Notes: generated by a model from the sequence alone, not told the origin. Shown: positions 35,461 to 47,753, numbered from the stretch's first letter. The stretch: 64,000 nucleotides of DNA from Sialis fuliginosa (GCA_961205875.1 OY540821.1:8680001-8744000); one strand, 5' to 3'. Numbers and translations: made by a program.

Positions 35461-37074
35461 AAACGATCATAATCAACCGGAAACGGATTAGAGAAAAATG
35501 AACAAGTTGAAAATTATAGATAATATTACTATCTATAATTTATTTTGTGTTTTTTTTTTTAAGAATTAAAATTATATTTCAAATAGTTCATAAGAGAGAA
35601 GAAATTTCCGCCAAGAGTGTCATGGAACTTTCTTATACGAATTACAGAGATTAAACAGTGTACATCTCTGCCATAGGTACCATGGGACTTTCTTATACGC
35701 TGTACTAAGTGTAAATTGTACCGCGTTGCTTTCTGGCTAAATCATAATTGATGGAAAAAATTAATGGCACATAAATTATATATAATAAATAATAATACAC
35801 TGGATAATTTTTATCTAAAACATTTTGTCTTATTCGCACTGTTTCAAAAATAATTCGAAAATTCAAAAATTAGTAAGAGTAAACATCCGTTTCCGGTTTA
35901 GTGATTACTTTAAAAAAAATCAAATGATATGTTGTAAAGAATATTATTATCTATAATTTATGTCCCATTTATTTTATTCTATCTTTAATTAATTTGTAGA
36001 AATATTTTAAAATAAAATTAGAAACACGTGTACTGTTCACTCTCAGTATTACGTATTAGAAAGTTCCGTGGCTTCCATATTGGCAGATATTTTTATGTTG
36101 AGTTATCACTTTTTAAATTCAATAGATGAAAAAATGCCAAAAATTTGTCATAGTAACTTTTAAAAGCTGCGGTATTGTATGGAACAGATGTGAGGTCTAA
36201 TAATAGGGACATTCGTCAAATAAATGGCCTTTTTCTGTGTTTGAATTGGTATAAATATTACCGGTATTGTCCGGTGTTCAAACCATAATGGACGTATCAT
36301 TTTTCTCCACTTATTTTTCCACAATTAAGTTATTTAAATATTAATGAAATAATTATTTTTTTGTTTTATCTCGTAACAGTTTCTGTTATTAATATTATTG
36401 CTCAGCTCTTTGATCGAATAACGTGATGATGCCTTATCTAAATTTAAATTTACTAATTAAAAGGTGTTATATTTTCTAATATTCAAAGTACGATTTTTTA
36501 ATAAATTTTTTTCAATACGGGCCTGCTGTAAAACAATAATTATTTAGCTTAAAATAATGCTATGGTTTTAGACTTTGGAATAGTGAAAACCCCATTAAAA
36601 TCGGTTCGGTAGTTTTCTTGTCATGTCGAAACAAACAGATAGATAGAATTAATAATCAATTTTGATATTATTTCTAAAAAAAGGTATACCAAATAATAAG
36701 ATAATTAAGCCAGTATATACCTATATGTATATATTTTTAATTAAAAGCAGATTTGAAAAAATAATGATCTAATTAAATGGGAATTAAAAATGTGTGTTAC
36801 ATTTCAAATATAGTTTATATTTTTTATTTGATTTAATCTTTCTCGTTCCATTTTTAATTAAAATTCAAATAACAGTTCTTTTGTTCCGAGTCAAATTCTT
36901 TAACCCCTTTTGTTTTATCGTTTTTATTATTTTTTAAAATCACTACAATTTCAATTAGAAAATCCATTTATTTTAATGAAAAATAAAAAATAAATGATAT
37001 CATTATATTTATATGTATTTAATAAAAGGGGGGAAAGCATCCTTAAAAAACATTGGCAAATGTTCAGGTATATA
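35461..37074. other. Intergenic with family J-associated motifs
   Basis: ACTTTCTTATACG repeats near 35630 and 35690, and a related CAGTATTACGTATTAGAAAG near 36045, suggest several decayed family J pieces. No gene is recognised. Confidence 0.45.
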
Positions 37075-37413
37075 TCTATATATATTATAAAACGCAACGT
37101 CTATCTGTCTGTCTGTCCGTTAGTGCGTTAATCACACGAGAACCTCTAATTCGATTTAAATGTTTTTTTTTAATTCATTTGTTCAGGTTTTAGTATATAT
37201 TTTTATACGTTAGGTAACATAAGAAATAAGCAGTAATGATAATAGTAAATCAAGTCGCAATACTCTGCCTAATCCGTTAAATATTGAACAATGTAATTTA
37301 GTAAAGAATTGTGTAGAATAAAAAGATCTAAAATAAGTCAACTATATTTTTTTTTAATTCTAAACAATAATTTCGTAGTCCACGCGAGCCAAGCCGTGGG
37401 CAAAGCTAGTCAA
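37075..37413 (-). repeat. ACTAGCTG repeat, reversed copy
   Basis: Reading the minus strand, it starts CTAGCTTTGCCCACGGCTTG, includes GTGGACTACGAAATTATTGT, and ends in the CGTTGCGTTTTATAATATAT tail with GACAGACAGACAGATAGACG. It matches both ends of the 9187-10085 copy, with an internal deletion. Confidence 0.7.
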
Positions 37414-38134
37414 GGATAAATTTAGGTTCCTAAGAAATTGAGAAGGCCCCCAAAATTGTCAAATAGTAAATTAATTTAATTGATTATCTGTGCAAAAAAA
37501 TCTTATAAATACTGACCCAATTCGTGATTTTTTTATTTATATATTTTTCCGACGTTTCGTAGGTAGATACTTATTCCATTTGATTTCTCAAATATAATTT
37601 AATTCTATGTCCAAATTTTATATCATTATACTATAAATATGACACTAATTTATCTAGAATGTCTTTGACATCAATTACCCTTAATGAAGATTTGCATATT
37701 TTAAAAGCTTATTAAAATTATTTCATGAACTTTTAGTAAGATGAACAAATATTTATATACATTAATGCTAATTATTTTTATGGTATTAAAGTAAACGCAC
37801 CCTGTTCAGAAAAGATTTTACTTTCTGGTTCAAATATTTTCATAAAACTGATCATTAAGAATAAATATAGGTCCCAAAAACATTGTATATTTTATTGATT
37901 CATCTACATATAAACTAATAGCGTATTAGTTACTATAAACATTTAATTAACATCGATGTACGTTCACATAATCACTTATATAATAACAAAAAGCTTTCAA
38001 AGAAATGAAATAGAATGTGGGGCCATCTGTTGACGTTTTTGTGTATTAAATCATACTTTTAATAAAACCTTAATGGTTTGTAAGTGATAAACACTCTGTT
38101 GTTAAAGTTAACCTATATATTGACGTCTAATCAA
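37414..38134. other. Intergenic, nothing recognised
   Basis: AT-rich, no coding features. Confidence 0.5.
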
Positions 38135-38592
38135 TATAAGGTCTTGACCGCTTTAAGAGCAGGGTGTACTTTTTTTGGGATTGATGGGGTTCTTTTTTGT
38201 AATTCTCATGAACTCATGTTACTAATAAAACAAGTACCTCTTTATGAAATCAATTTAATTACCAAAGTCCGTAAATATAATTTGATTTTTAAATTATAAT
38301 TTTTGTTTTTTCACTAGTAATGAACAAAGTAAAACCAGTAATGGGCACTTTGCTAATGATTACAAAAACAAAAAAGTTGTAAAATAAAGAATCGTAAAAT
38401 TTGAAACAATGTAAAGCAGATGTTGTGATAATATAATAATGAATAAATAGATTACACCCATTGGCCGATTGTGATCAAATTAAGCTTTTACAGTCAAGTT
38501 ATAGATCATGATTGAGTAATGGCAGTTATCAAATATCAATAAATATTTGTAAAATACTGGAGTATGATCCAAGAGTGGTGCCAGTACCTTAT
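38135..38592 (-). mobile_element. Family A TIR element, reversed, left end eroded
   Basis: The right end GTGGTGCCAGTACCTTATA is intact; the left end is shortened to ATAAGGTCTTGACCGC. Internal blocks such as GAACTCATGTTACTAATAAA and AATTACCAAAGTCCGTAAAT match the other reversed copies. The 71-codon frame is within the repeat. Confidence 0.8.
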
Positions 38593-39410
38593 AGGTATTA
38601 AACTAGATAGATAAAATATATATCTATATCTTTAATGATGTTTTATTATTAATTGAAATCAAATAATCGTCAGCGAAGCTAGCCCCATCATTATTGATTT
38701 CGAAAAAAAAAAATTGTGCTGAATGATGCTCGATTTTTGCTTCTGAAAATATTTATGGAATATTGATAAAAGCAAGTTACCTGCATTATTAACCCTTTGA
38801 GTTCTACTGGGACAATACATCCCACAAGCAGATTAAAAATCATCTACGCATCAGATTTGCTTCACGGTCGATATTTATTATATATTCCCTTCGTGATGGG
38901 TAAAAAATAACTCGATTTGACAACAATAAATAGTTCGGTACTCAAAGGGTTTAACCATGAATTAACAAGAAATAAACATAAAATATTTCTTTAGTATGTT
39001 CTTAAATTTTTGTACTCTGCAAGATTGTAGTTTTTAAATAAATCATATATTCTGTAAGTTCAGTTCAAAGACAGACAAAGTACCACACAAAATTCAAAAT
39101 ATAATACAATTTTCTTAGTTGTAAGGCAAGTTTTAACGAAATAATGACAAGGAAGAGTTTCCCTGAGGTCACCTGTTGGTGAGAAACTTCTCAAGGACCT
39201 TTATGTTTAACTCTTGCTGTACTTTGAAGATAAAAGTCTTTAAGAGATGAATTAATATACATATTAAATAACCACATTAAGCTACCAAGTGCTTTCCAGG
39301 ACCGTACTCATTATAAATTTCGTTTATATTTTTTCTTAAGAAATTCTAATAAATTCATTTTCATTCCTTGCGCATTTTTTATTTAAAAAATCAACTGCAC
39401 ATTTTTTCTT
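38593..39410. other. Intergenic, nothing recognised
   Basis: No ORF or known repeat recognised. Confidence 0.5.
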
Positions 39411-39744
39411 ATGTCCGGTATCATAAAGGACCTAACAAATTTGTTAGCTAGCAAGCACTTTCAACTGAGATATCAAACTTATATGACAGTTATTTTGGAG
39501 TTTGTTGATGACTTTGACAAGTTTCGCGCACGCGTTGTAGGTAAATACAAACGGTATTAAAACAGTGGTGATGTTATGAAAATTATTTTGTACGGTCAAA
39601 GATGCCAACTGTGTTACAATTAGTTGAAGTGTCACTGCTCTAAATTCCATAACTAATCCATAGATACTAGTACAGAATTAATACCCCATTTGAATGTAAT
39701 TGCTAGCTAGCAAATTTTGTTAGGTCCTTTATAATACCGGACAT
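39411..39744. mobile_element. Family B MITE, intact copy
   Basis: Ends ATGTCCGGTATCATAAAGGA and (complement) ATGTCCGGTATTATAAAGGA, followed inward by CTAACAAA and GCTAGCAAGCACTTTC-like sequence. The interior contains TTCGCGCACGCGTTGTAGG and ACGGTCAAAGATGCCAACTG, shared with copies at 44032 and 60760. It is non-coding; the 68-codon minus frame reflects shared repeat sequence. Confidence 0.85.
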
Positions 39745-41266
39745 TAGGCTTTCTAGAAAAGAAATCCACGTTATCATGTTAAATTAAAACAAACAAGTAG
39801 AGAAAATTTTTAAAACTATGAAAATGAATTAATTATTGGCAAAATGACTAATCAACCAATAAAATAATATCGATAGTGTACAAACAGAATTTACATATTT
39901 ATATATCAGTGTAGGTAGTATACTATTGACCAAATTTACCCTAATTTTACATTTGAGCTTTCACAGAACTTAAATTAATGAAAAAATAAATATTTAAAAA
40001 AGTGAAATATGATCATTTTTTCATTTTGTACAAAAAATAATTTTTGGTGCAAAGGAGGGGTTAATCTGATATAATCAGGGTACCATGTTTTATCATTTAT
40101 AAGTTCATATTAATAAGGAGGGGTTAGATTTGTAGTTACGCCGCCTCTGGTGCTTCCTTAAGTGTTGCAAAGTAAGTGAAAAATTCATAACTTTATTATA
40201 CACTGCTCTGTAAAACTGTAGTGTTCGTGAATATTAAAAATTGTCTTCAAAATTTCATGAAACGATCTCTTATTGAGGTTCATTTACATTTATAATGAGT
40301 AATAAAAAATTATTGCTTGCGAAAGCATATTGGTCTTTGAACACTTTAAACATTTTTTTTTATTATTTAGGGGAAATCATTTAAAAACCCATTTTTTGTG
40401 TTTATCATCAAATTTTTTTAAACCTCATCCAATAAAGTTGTCTGTGTTGGAATTCATTAAAATTGATATACCATGGTCATGTAACCATTTAAATTTATAC
40501 AATTTACAATTATTTTATTTGTTACAAAACCTTACAGAGGGGGGGAGGGAGTAGCACGTGTCCTGGGGCTATCAAGGCAATAGACAGATAATGCCCATTC
40601 AACCATAGTCCTTAGTTCACACATTAGGTTCTAAATTTAAATTTTTATTGAAAAGTAAATAGTGCATTATGTACACCCATTCAGATCATCCTATATATCG
40701 TTTATTTCCAAAAGTATTTATTATTAGAAAATACCAATTGTTTCCGATTAATCCATTCGATATGAAATTGATATAACCTGTATACTACTATTTCCTTTAT
40801 GTAAGTTACGTTATAGTCTATCAATATTTTCAAGGTAGATCTATTTATAATATTCAAGAAATATACCTACACGATATACATAAATGTATTTATAAATAAG
40901 TCCATTATAAATGATAAATTTTGAATAATCATTATTATTGTTTGGGCTATAACAAACTTTGATATTATATAGGTAATTATATAAATATATGTAATTCTGA
41001 AAATAATACTGCGTAATTATATACGACGTATGTTGACAAATACAAAAATATTTTCGTAGTATTCCAATGAACGAAAAATTTGGTTTTTATAAATTTTTAA
41101 GTAGTATGATTTTTTTAAACTAAAATACTTCAAGTTAGGCTTATTAAGTCTATTTAATGGAGTTTTGCTTGTAAAGGCAATCCATAATATCCCATTTCGA
41201 TATATTATATCTTTTAGATTTTTGTATGACTTTTTATTTATTTCGAATTTACGGGAAAACTATAAA
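39745..41266. other. AT-rich intergenic, no gene seen
   Basis: The 74-codon frame at 40330-40554 is not protein-like. No recognised repeats. Confidence 0.5.
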
Positions 41267-41327
41267 CATTTAATTTAAAAATAGCCATTACTGCAGTCAT
41301 ATCCAAGACTGGTGCCAGTACCTTATA
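41267..41327 (-). repeat. Family A terminal fragment
   Basis: AAAAATAGCCATTACTGCAG followed by ACTGGTGCCAGTACCTTATA equals the right-hand 60 bp of the reversed family A copies. The rest of the element is absent. Confidence 0.75.
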
Positions 41328-41880
41328 GCAATATATGTAATTAAAATAGTTGTAAATTATTGTCAAATAATCAAGATCTTTTTAAAATATTGAAAAAATC
41401 GGAAAGAGGAACATTTACGACCAAAGTTTTATAAATTGATTCTATCTGACCATTTTATAACACGTCAACCATAAGTTATTAAATTTTCACAACGACACCA
41501 CAAAGTAAAAGTTTGTTCTGAAGTTTAAAAACACCTGGAATTATTAAGTTACCTTAATGACATATACAGGAGAGACGGAAATCGATATATGTATATACAT
41601 ACAAAGTTTATATTGTTTATGAAGTCATTCTCGTAATTTCATAACTGAGGTAATGTAATCACGGTACGCAGAAATTGTTTATAACCAGTGGCGGCGGGCT
41701 TGTAAATTTATTGTTTGCACAGGAAATTGAAATAAGTTCGGTCTGAACGCCAGATTATTCATATGTCCGAGTTAATATCGAAGCTAGAACAATTAAATCG
41801 ATTTTTAATGCACGATTTAAAATTCTGTCATAATGTAAGGTACAAGTTCTAGTTTTAGGGCGTTCACAGAAACAGCACCG
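41328..41880. other. Intergenic, nothing recognised
   Basis: CCAGTGGCGGCGGGCTTGT near 41691 resembles a hAT-like end, but no partner end was found. Confidence 0.4.
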
Positions 41881-42175
41881 GCTTTAGGGGGGGGGGGGCG
41901 AACAAGGGCGACCGCCTGGGGCGCCAGGCCAGGTGGGGAGGTGCACAATGGTCTGTAGGATCGCGCCAAGCTGAGATATTAACTTATTTGTTAATTTATC
42001 AATTTTAATTTGTTAATAATAGGGAAATGGAGTCTCGACGGTCTTAGGGCATTTGATAGTCTTAAAGTTAATAATGTAAGCTATATTTTAAAAAAATGTT
42101 GGAGTTTGTAGGATCGCGCCAAGCTGAGATATTAACTATTAAACTTATTTGTTAATTTGTCAATTTTAATTGACA
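41881..42175 (+). repeat. Poly-G hAT-like start plus ~65-bp direct repeat
   Basis: CAGCACCGGCTTTA, a 12-G run and GCGCCAGGCCAGGTGG resemble the G-rich start of a hAT MITE. A block starting TGTAGGATCGCGCCAAGCTG occurs at ~41952 and again at ~42104, each followed by AGATATTAAC and a TTATTTGTTAATTT block; the second has a small insertion. No gene. Confidence 0.6.
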
Positions 42176-42239
42176 TTTTCGGTGATTTTAGGACATTTTT
42201 TTAGGGGAACAGAGGGTGGAAAAATAAATCGCTGCCGGT

Positions 42240-42420
42240 ATTTGTTAAGTCGATTTTTTTTCGAATTCTGGATTTTTATAGAATTATATTTTTGACCTTC
42301 TCTGAATCCATTCTTCGCCATGATATATGTCTTTCTGTTTGTCTGCAGACGCTGTAAACCAAAAAAACAAAACACAGAAGGCTTGTTAATTTTTCTATTA
42401 TTTTAGAAAATGTGCGAAGT
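42240..42420 (+). repeat. Family J repeat fragment
   Basis: AAGTCGATTTTTTTTCGAAT, GGATTTTTATAGAATTATAT, CGCCATGATATATGTCTTTC and GCAGACGCTGTAA follow the family J order. The 69-codon minus frame is in the repeat. Confidence 0.55.
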
Positions 42421-44031
42421 AGAGAAATATGTCAAAGATTAAAATTGTAAATATAGAATAAATATTTTCATAAATAAAATTTGAAACACGTACACTGTCT
42501 CAATATTACGTATAAGAAAATCTCTTGCACACATGGTAGCTTTAACATAAAATGTCATATAAAAAAATATGACTTTGTATTAGAAATAATTAAGAATTTA
42601 AATGAAATATATGCCCACCCCCAAATTGTACCAGTCTGCGCCCTCCACTGTTCATTGTTATAAATTCAAAACAGAAATAATACAATTACATAACACACCA
42701 TCTCGAATATTATTACTTAATGGATGAAATACGTACCAAATTTAAAATTTCCATCAGAAATATTAACGCACCATTTGTAAACTCAATTTCAGATCGTTGT
42801 ATTCGTGGAAAAATATTTCAAAACTTTTATTTTATTTTTTATTCAATTTTGTAAAAAATTATTTTTATATAAAAGTTGTTGGTTTTATATAAATACATAT
42901 GAAACAAAAAATGTTATTAATATTAATTAATATTAATTACTCGTGAAGAAATTTTTTGTTAAATTGCTGCTATGTGTGCCGGGGGACTTTCTTATACGCA
43001 GTACTGAGTGTAGTGTATTTATGTCTAATTACGAAAACAAAATTGAGATACGTATAAATGATAGAAAATAACGTTTTGAACTTTTATTGTAAACTTTTTT
43101 TTCTGAATTCGAAAAATTTCTTGCTTGAAGTAAGTTGATCCCAAATATAAAATTTCAATTTTTTTTATAGATTTTTTCACGTAGAATTAGTAACCTTAAA
43201 CAACAATCAACTTAAAGATTGTTCATATTATAAGTAATAACAATACAACAATGTATTTTATTTAACCCAAATAATTCAAATACGATAAGTGAAAATGAAA
43301 AGTGTGTATACAATATATTATTATGAAAAGGAAACAACAACAAACAAAATACGTACGAAGCTTTAATAAATTACTGGTCCGGAAACTGAAAACACCCCCC
43401 CCCCCCTCTATCTTCCCCGTCCTACTTTATCGACTTGTACATATGTTGTTATACACACTTTATCATTTTAAATCCAAATAGGTACAATTTAGTCGTTTTA
43501 TAATAAATGAATTCAAATTATTAAAGATAGAGGGGAGGGGGATATGGGGGTGTATATACAGTAAGTATTGTCATAATATATTGATTTATTAAACTGATGA
43601 ATGATTTATTGTTTCTTTTAGCCGATAAATTGTACTATTATTATTGTTACAAGAATATTTTCTGCTGATTGTTAATTCGTAAAAATAAGTTTTTCCAGAA
43701 CACATCCCCGATCCTGGGTGGTGTATTCGTACGGTAAATCAACCCTTGACAGTTAAATGATAAATAGTGCTTGAATGCTCTTGACAATGACATAGATAAT
43801 TTTAGATTAATAAAACAATGGATTCATATCCTTGTGCAAAGTACTTGTGTTTATGTACCATAGATAAGGTATTCAACGTTTAGTGAGGTCTTAAACGGGA
43901 ATATTATACTTGTGCTATATGTATTCTAGTGATTCTCAAGCGCTGGTTCTCCTAGGATGTTTTTGTTACAAATTTTAACACAGTACAAATTACCCAGCAC
44001 CTCCACCAGAATATTTGAATTACATTTAATT
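42421..44031. other. AT-rich intergenic, no gene seen
   Basis: A 12-C run lies at 43395-43406, with G-rich AGAGGGGAGGGGGATATGGG near 43530. GGGGGACTTTCTTATACGCAG near 42980 links to family J. No coding signal. Confidence 0.5.
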
Positions 44032-44849
44032 ATGTCCTGTATTATAAAGGAGCTAACAACTACTTTCAAATGGGATAGAAAAAATATATAACAGTTCCCT
44101 TAAAGCAGGCCTGCACAACATACGGCCCGAAGGCCGCATGCGGCCCGCCAGCACCTACCTTGCGGCCCGCGAAGACTGGTGAAAATTCATAATATTATAA
44201 ATTAAAAATAACGTATTTTCAGAAAAAATGTATATCAGACAAAAGTTTCATGGTTTTCAGGGGGTTAAATATTGACATTATGGGGTGAGCTTAGAAAGGT
44301 CACTTTGATGGGTTTTCATGTTCAACTTTTCTTTTTCAAATCTAAACCTATATTTTTTGTTGCAGATTAGTAATTTAAGATATAAACTAAACAATTTTTG
44401 CTTGGAACATTTTTTTTTTGAAAATGTCAATTTTTTATTATAAAATTTCCGAGAATCCTTGCTTAGTTCTAAGTACTTTTTTAATTTTATGATTTTTCTT
44501 AAAAGTTAATAAATAGTTTTCGAGAAAAAATTTTCTTTCGGTCCGCATAAGTTTTTCATAAAGTATTACGGCCCGCCTTACATTTTGAGTTGTGCAGGCC
44601 TGCCTTAAAGTATTTGACATGTATCTCGCACGCGCAGTAAGTAAACACACGGTTAAAACAATGGCGATATTATGATAATTATCTTGTACGGTCAGAGTAG
44701 CAAACTGTGTTATAATAAGTTAAAGTATCACTGATCTAAATGCCAAAACAAATCCATAGATAATATAATAACACAGAGTAATATCCCGTTGAAAGTGCTT
44801 GTTAATGTTGGCTAACAAATTTTGTTAGCTCCTTTATAATACCGGACAT
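44032..44849. mobile_element. Family B MITE interrupted by a hAT element
   Basis: The outer ends ATGTCCTGTATTATAAAGGA and (complement) ATGTCCGGTATTATAAAGGA are family B TIRs. The sequence left of 44098 and right of 44610 rejoins into a ~313-bp family B element like 39411-39744. The interruption is the hAT element at 44106-44602 with its duplication. Confidence 0.85.
44106..44602. mobile_element. hAT-type MITE with exact 8-bp TSD
   Basis: CCTTAAAG lies immediately on both sides (44098-44105 and 44603-44610). The ends CAGGCCTGCACAAC and its exact complement are hAT TIRs, followed by GGCCCG-rich subterminal sequence (CGGCCCGAAGGCC, GCGGCCCGC). The ~500-bp body is AT-rich; the 70-codon minus frame shows no transposase motif. 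The perfect TSD and TIR suggest a recent insertion relative to the family B host element. Confidence 0.92.
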
Positions 44850-45409
44850 AATTCTACTTAAATCGATTAGGTGACAGCAAATTACGACTGTTGCTTGGTG
44901 GAAGGAGGAGAAAGCGGGGTGGAGAGGGGGTAAAAGTACATCCTTGTTAGTCTTTGCCTTACTATAATTTATATATATATATATATATTTTTATTTTTTT
45001 TTATTTCTAATAAATTTCCATCTGCAAGTTTAATATCTTATCTTACCTATAAATTATAGAAAACTAAACAGTATAGGAATTGGTTTAATTTTCAATTAAA
45101 ATAACAATAAACTGTGATGCTATAAGTTTGGAAATTCCCAAAGCGATAAAATAATCTGGGAACCCATTAAGTATTCATACATCAATTACTTAAATTATAC
45201 AAAATATTCAATGCATAGACTACATAACGATATGTACCTACCTGAATTAATGAAATGGTATACTATTGTTCAATAATACAGATCCAAAATGATATTTATT
45301 GTCAATATACATTGGCAATTATTTAACAATATACAGAACCTTCTATAATTATTCCTACTTCATACTGGTTTATTTAAAAAAAATCCAGTGCGGGTCAAGT
45401 CTCGTGTAT
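44850..45409. other. Intergenic, nothing recognised
   Basis: AT-rich; TA microsatellite near 44970-44990. Confidence 0.5.
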
Positions 45410-45439
45410 TAGTGTCTCGTACCGTAGATTTAATCCAAT

Positions 45440-45615
45440 TCATGTTGATTGTATAAATGCGAAAGTAATTCTGTCTGTCTGGCTAAACCGCTAAGCCGAT
45501 CTTGATTAAATTTAACAGGAAGAAAGCTTGCATCCTGAGGAAGGACGTAGGCTACTTTGTATCCCGAAAAATAATTAGATTAAAAAAAATTCCATGCGGA
45601 CGAAGCTAGTTTAGA
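45440..45615 (-). repeat. SINE/LINE-tail repeat, reversed
   Basis: The minus strand reads GCTTCGTCCGCATGGAAT-like start, AAGTAGCCTACGTCCTTCCT, AATCAAGATCGGCTTAGCGG and CAGACAGACAGAATTACTTT, the same order as the plus-strand copy at 23953-24165. Confidence 0.7.
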
Positions 45616-45638
45616 TATGAGTTTGATACGAAATGGCG

Positions 45639-45682
45639 TGTGTGTGAGTGTGTGTGTGTGTGTGAGAGAGAGACAGAGAGAT
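45639..45682 (+). repeat. (TG)n / (GA)n microsatellite
   Basis: About a dozen TG units are followed directly by GA/GACA units. Confidence 0.9.
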
Positions 45683-45789
45683 GAGTTTTGTTTTATTGTT
45701 TATTTTATTTATGTATTTGTAACAATAATAATGGTGAATATACAATGATATTTGTATAGTTATATTGTATATTATAGTATAGTAATTAA

Positions 45790-46140
45790 AGGGTTGGCGG
45801 CATCTTGAGTTTGGCGGGATTTATAGACTGACGTGTTGGGCGACGTCGGCGTCCAAGATGCGGTTGAGATGGCGACGGCTGGGCGTCGTGTAGAGGGGTC
45901 ACGCGGGTGGTGACCACGAAAGCCTGGGCGTCGTGAGCGACGGCGGGGACGTCGACGTGTTGAGCGTCCGTGAGCGCGCCTGGAGGCGATGTCCCAGGGC
46001 GGACCTGGAGATAGCGTCCGAGGGCGTCGGTGCGGGCGTCGGCGTCGCAGGAGACGGCAAGAGCTGACCTAGTGGTGACTTCCGTCGGCGGCGTAGCCTA
46101 GTGTCGGAAACCCACTAGGGAAGTTTTATGGATATCAACA
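45790..46140. other. GC-rich, CpG-rich block, possible LTR/retroelement remnant
   Basis: GC content is far above the surroundings, with dense CG dinucleotides (GGGCGACGTCGGCGTCC, GACGGCGGGGACGTCGACG). On the minus strand CTATAAATCCCGCC could be a TATA box. No open frame encodes a recognisable protein; an alanine/proline/serine-rich minus frame exists but looks compositional. Together with the tandem arrays just downstream, this resembles the untranslated or LTR region of a retroelement, but no LTR pair, primer-binding site or polymerase is visible. Confidence 0.35.
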
Positions 46141-46152
46141 ATGACTGTTAGT

Positions 46153-46432
46153 TAGCAGGGCGCATCTAGTAAGCGGTCCTGTAACTGTGATAACAATCGG
46201 TTTTAGTCTATCGAATTACGATTGTTGACTAGCAGGGCGCATCTAATAAGCGGTCCTGTAGCCGTGTAACAATCGTTTTAGGTCTATCGAATTACGATTG
46301 TTGACTAGCAGGGCGCATCTAATAAGCGGTCCTGTAGCCGTGTAACAATCGTTTTAGGTCTATCGAATTACGATTGTTGACTAGCAGGGCGCATCTAATA
46401 AGCGGTCCTGTAGCCGTGTAACAATCGTTTGA
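46153..46432 (+). repeat. Tandem array, 76-bp unit, ~3.7 copies
   Basis: Units start with TAGCAGGGCGCATCTA at 46153, 46230, 46306 and 46382, giving periods of 77, 76 and 76 bp. The last three are nearly identical. Each unit contains AACAATCG and CGATTGTT, an 8-bp perfect inverted repeat. CAGGGCGC...GCGGTCCTG inside the unit is also partly mirrored. The array looks young. Confidence 0.92.
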
Positions 46433-46525
46433 GTCCTCCTGAAGGAGTTCTCCTATATCATCAGTGAGTCCTCCCGAAGGAATTCCCCTATATCGTCAGT
46501 TGAGTCCCCCCGAAGGAGTTCTGAT
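46433..46525 (+). repeat. Tandem array, ~36-bp unit, 2.5 copies
   Basis: GAGTCC(T/C)CC(T/C)GAAGGA is repeated three times with CCTATATC(A/G)TCAGT spacers in the first two. CTCC..GAAGGAG in each unit can form a small hairpin. It follows the 76-bp array without a gap. Confidence 0.85.
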
Positions 46526-47022
46526 TTGTTTTCAAAATACGTCCAGTTTTATACTAATTTCGCTGGGTAACTCAGGGGCGCGCGCAGTGCGGGCGGTAGA
46601 ATGGCAGGCTCGTGCCTGTGACGTAACGTCTCGTTCTTAGAATCTTCAACACTTGAATATTTTTAAGGATGCGGTGTGCAGCGGGGGTAGGTGTGTGTTA
46701 CTGCAGACGTTGTAAGTGTTCGTGCCCTGACCGTAGATAACATGTGCATGTCATAAAACCTTTGCTAAATACTTCTAGCAAAGGGTCGCTTATTGCTTCG
46801 TGACCGCATCTCTATTGAGTGTTTACTATGTGGTTTGTTTGTGTACAAAAATGCATTATTTACAAAATAATATTTATTTTGTTCATAGGCGTATCAAGTT
46901 TGTGGACTAATTTAAAATTTATCATTTTATTTCAAAGCGGCATTTAAAATTGCACCAATCATACATCGTTATATTTGTGCAAAAACTACTACAACACTTC
47001 TAATTTAGGTACTAAATATATA
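46526..47022. other. Intergenic, GC-rich start then AT-rich
   Basis: The first ~230 bp (GGGGCGCGCGCAGTGCGGGCGG, TGTGACGTAACGTC) continue the GC-rich block. TTTGCTA/TAGCAAA forms a small hairpin near 46765. No ORF. Confidence 0.45.
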
Positions 47023-47753
47023 CAGAGTGTCCCGTAAACATACCGACGAACTTTCGGAAATTGAGGGTATTAAATAAATGTCCGCAAACGAACCGTTTTA
47101 GCAGTAGAGCAAAAGAAAGGACCCCGCACAAGAACAATTGGCCTTTTGGTTGAAATTTTTTCTAACTTGGAGAAATGATAGTTCAAAGCATGGTGTTCAA
47201 AAGTTGTATTACGTGTAACCTACGAAAATCTATAATTTCTGCTCCAGGGGGCACCCAAACATTTAAAATGTTTAATACATTATTTTGTGTTTTTATTTTT
47301 TATCTCCTAAAGAATCAACTTCTAAGAAAATTTGCGAAGAATAAAAAATTCTTAATATTATGTCATTTTTTAGTTTTTAGGTTAGTGATTTTTTTAACAA
47401 ATTAATAAATATGAACAATTTTAAAAACAAAAATTATTTTACCTGACTAGATCTAAAAACTTTTCATCCTTCGCAAAATTTTAGGAAATAGACATAAACA
47501 TAGAATGTTTGGGTGCCCTCTGGAGCAGAAATAATGGATTTTTGTAGGTTGCACCCATTACAACTTTTGATCAGCATACTGTGAACTATCATTTCCCCAA
47601 ATTACAAAAAATTTCAGCCAAAGGCGGGGTCCTTTCATTTCTTTTACTGCTCAAAACGTCTCGTTTGCGGACATGAGTTTATTGACAAAAAGCGATTGTT
47701 TTAATGTCCTCGACAACTCCTGAAAGTCTGTCGATATGTTTACGGGACACCTG
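47023..47753. mobile_element. Foldback TIR element, TA duplication
   Basis: Ends CAGAGTGTCCCGTAAACAT and (complement) CAGGTGTCCCGTAAACAT, with TA on both sides. The arms match imperfectly over ~250 bp, sharing TTTGCGGAC, GGGGTCCTTTC, ATGATAGTTCA-like and TCTGCTCCAGGGGGCACCC-like blocks. The A/T-rich middle (47275-47500) is partly mirrored too. The 76-codon frame is not a transposase. Confidence 0.85.

Noticed and set aside
43596..43620. Another hammerhead core (CTGATGA)
   Set aside because: No GAAA element with a pairing helix II follows within a suitable distance.
45790..46140. Alanine/proline/serine-rich minus-strand frame in the GC-rich block
   Set aside because: The translation is low complexity and interrupted, with no gag, capsid or other motif; composition explains it.
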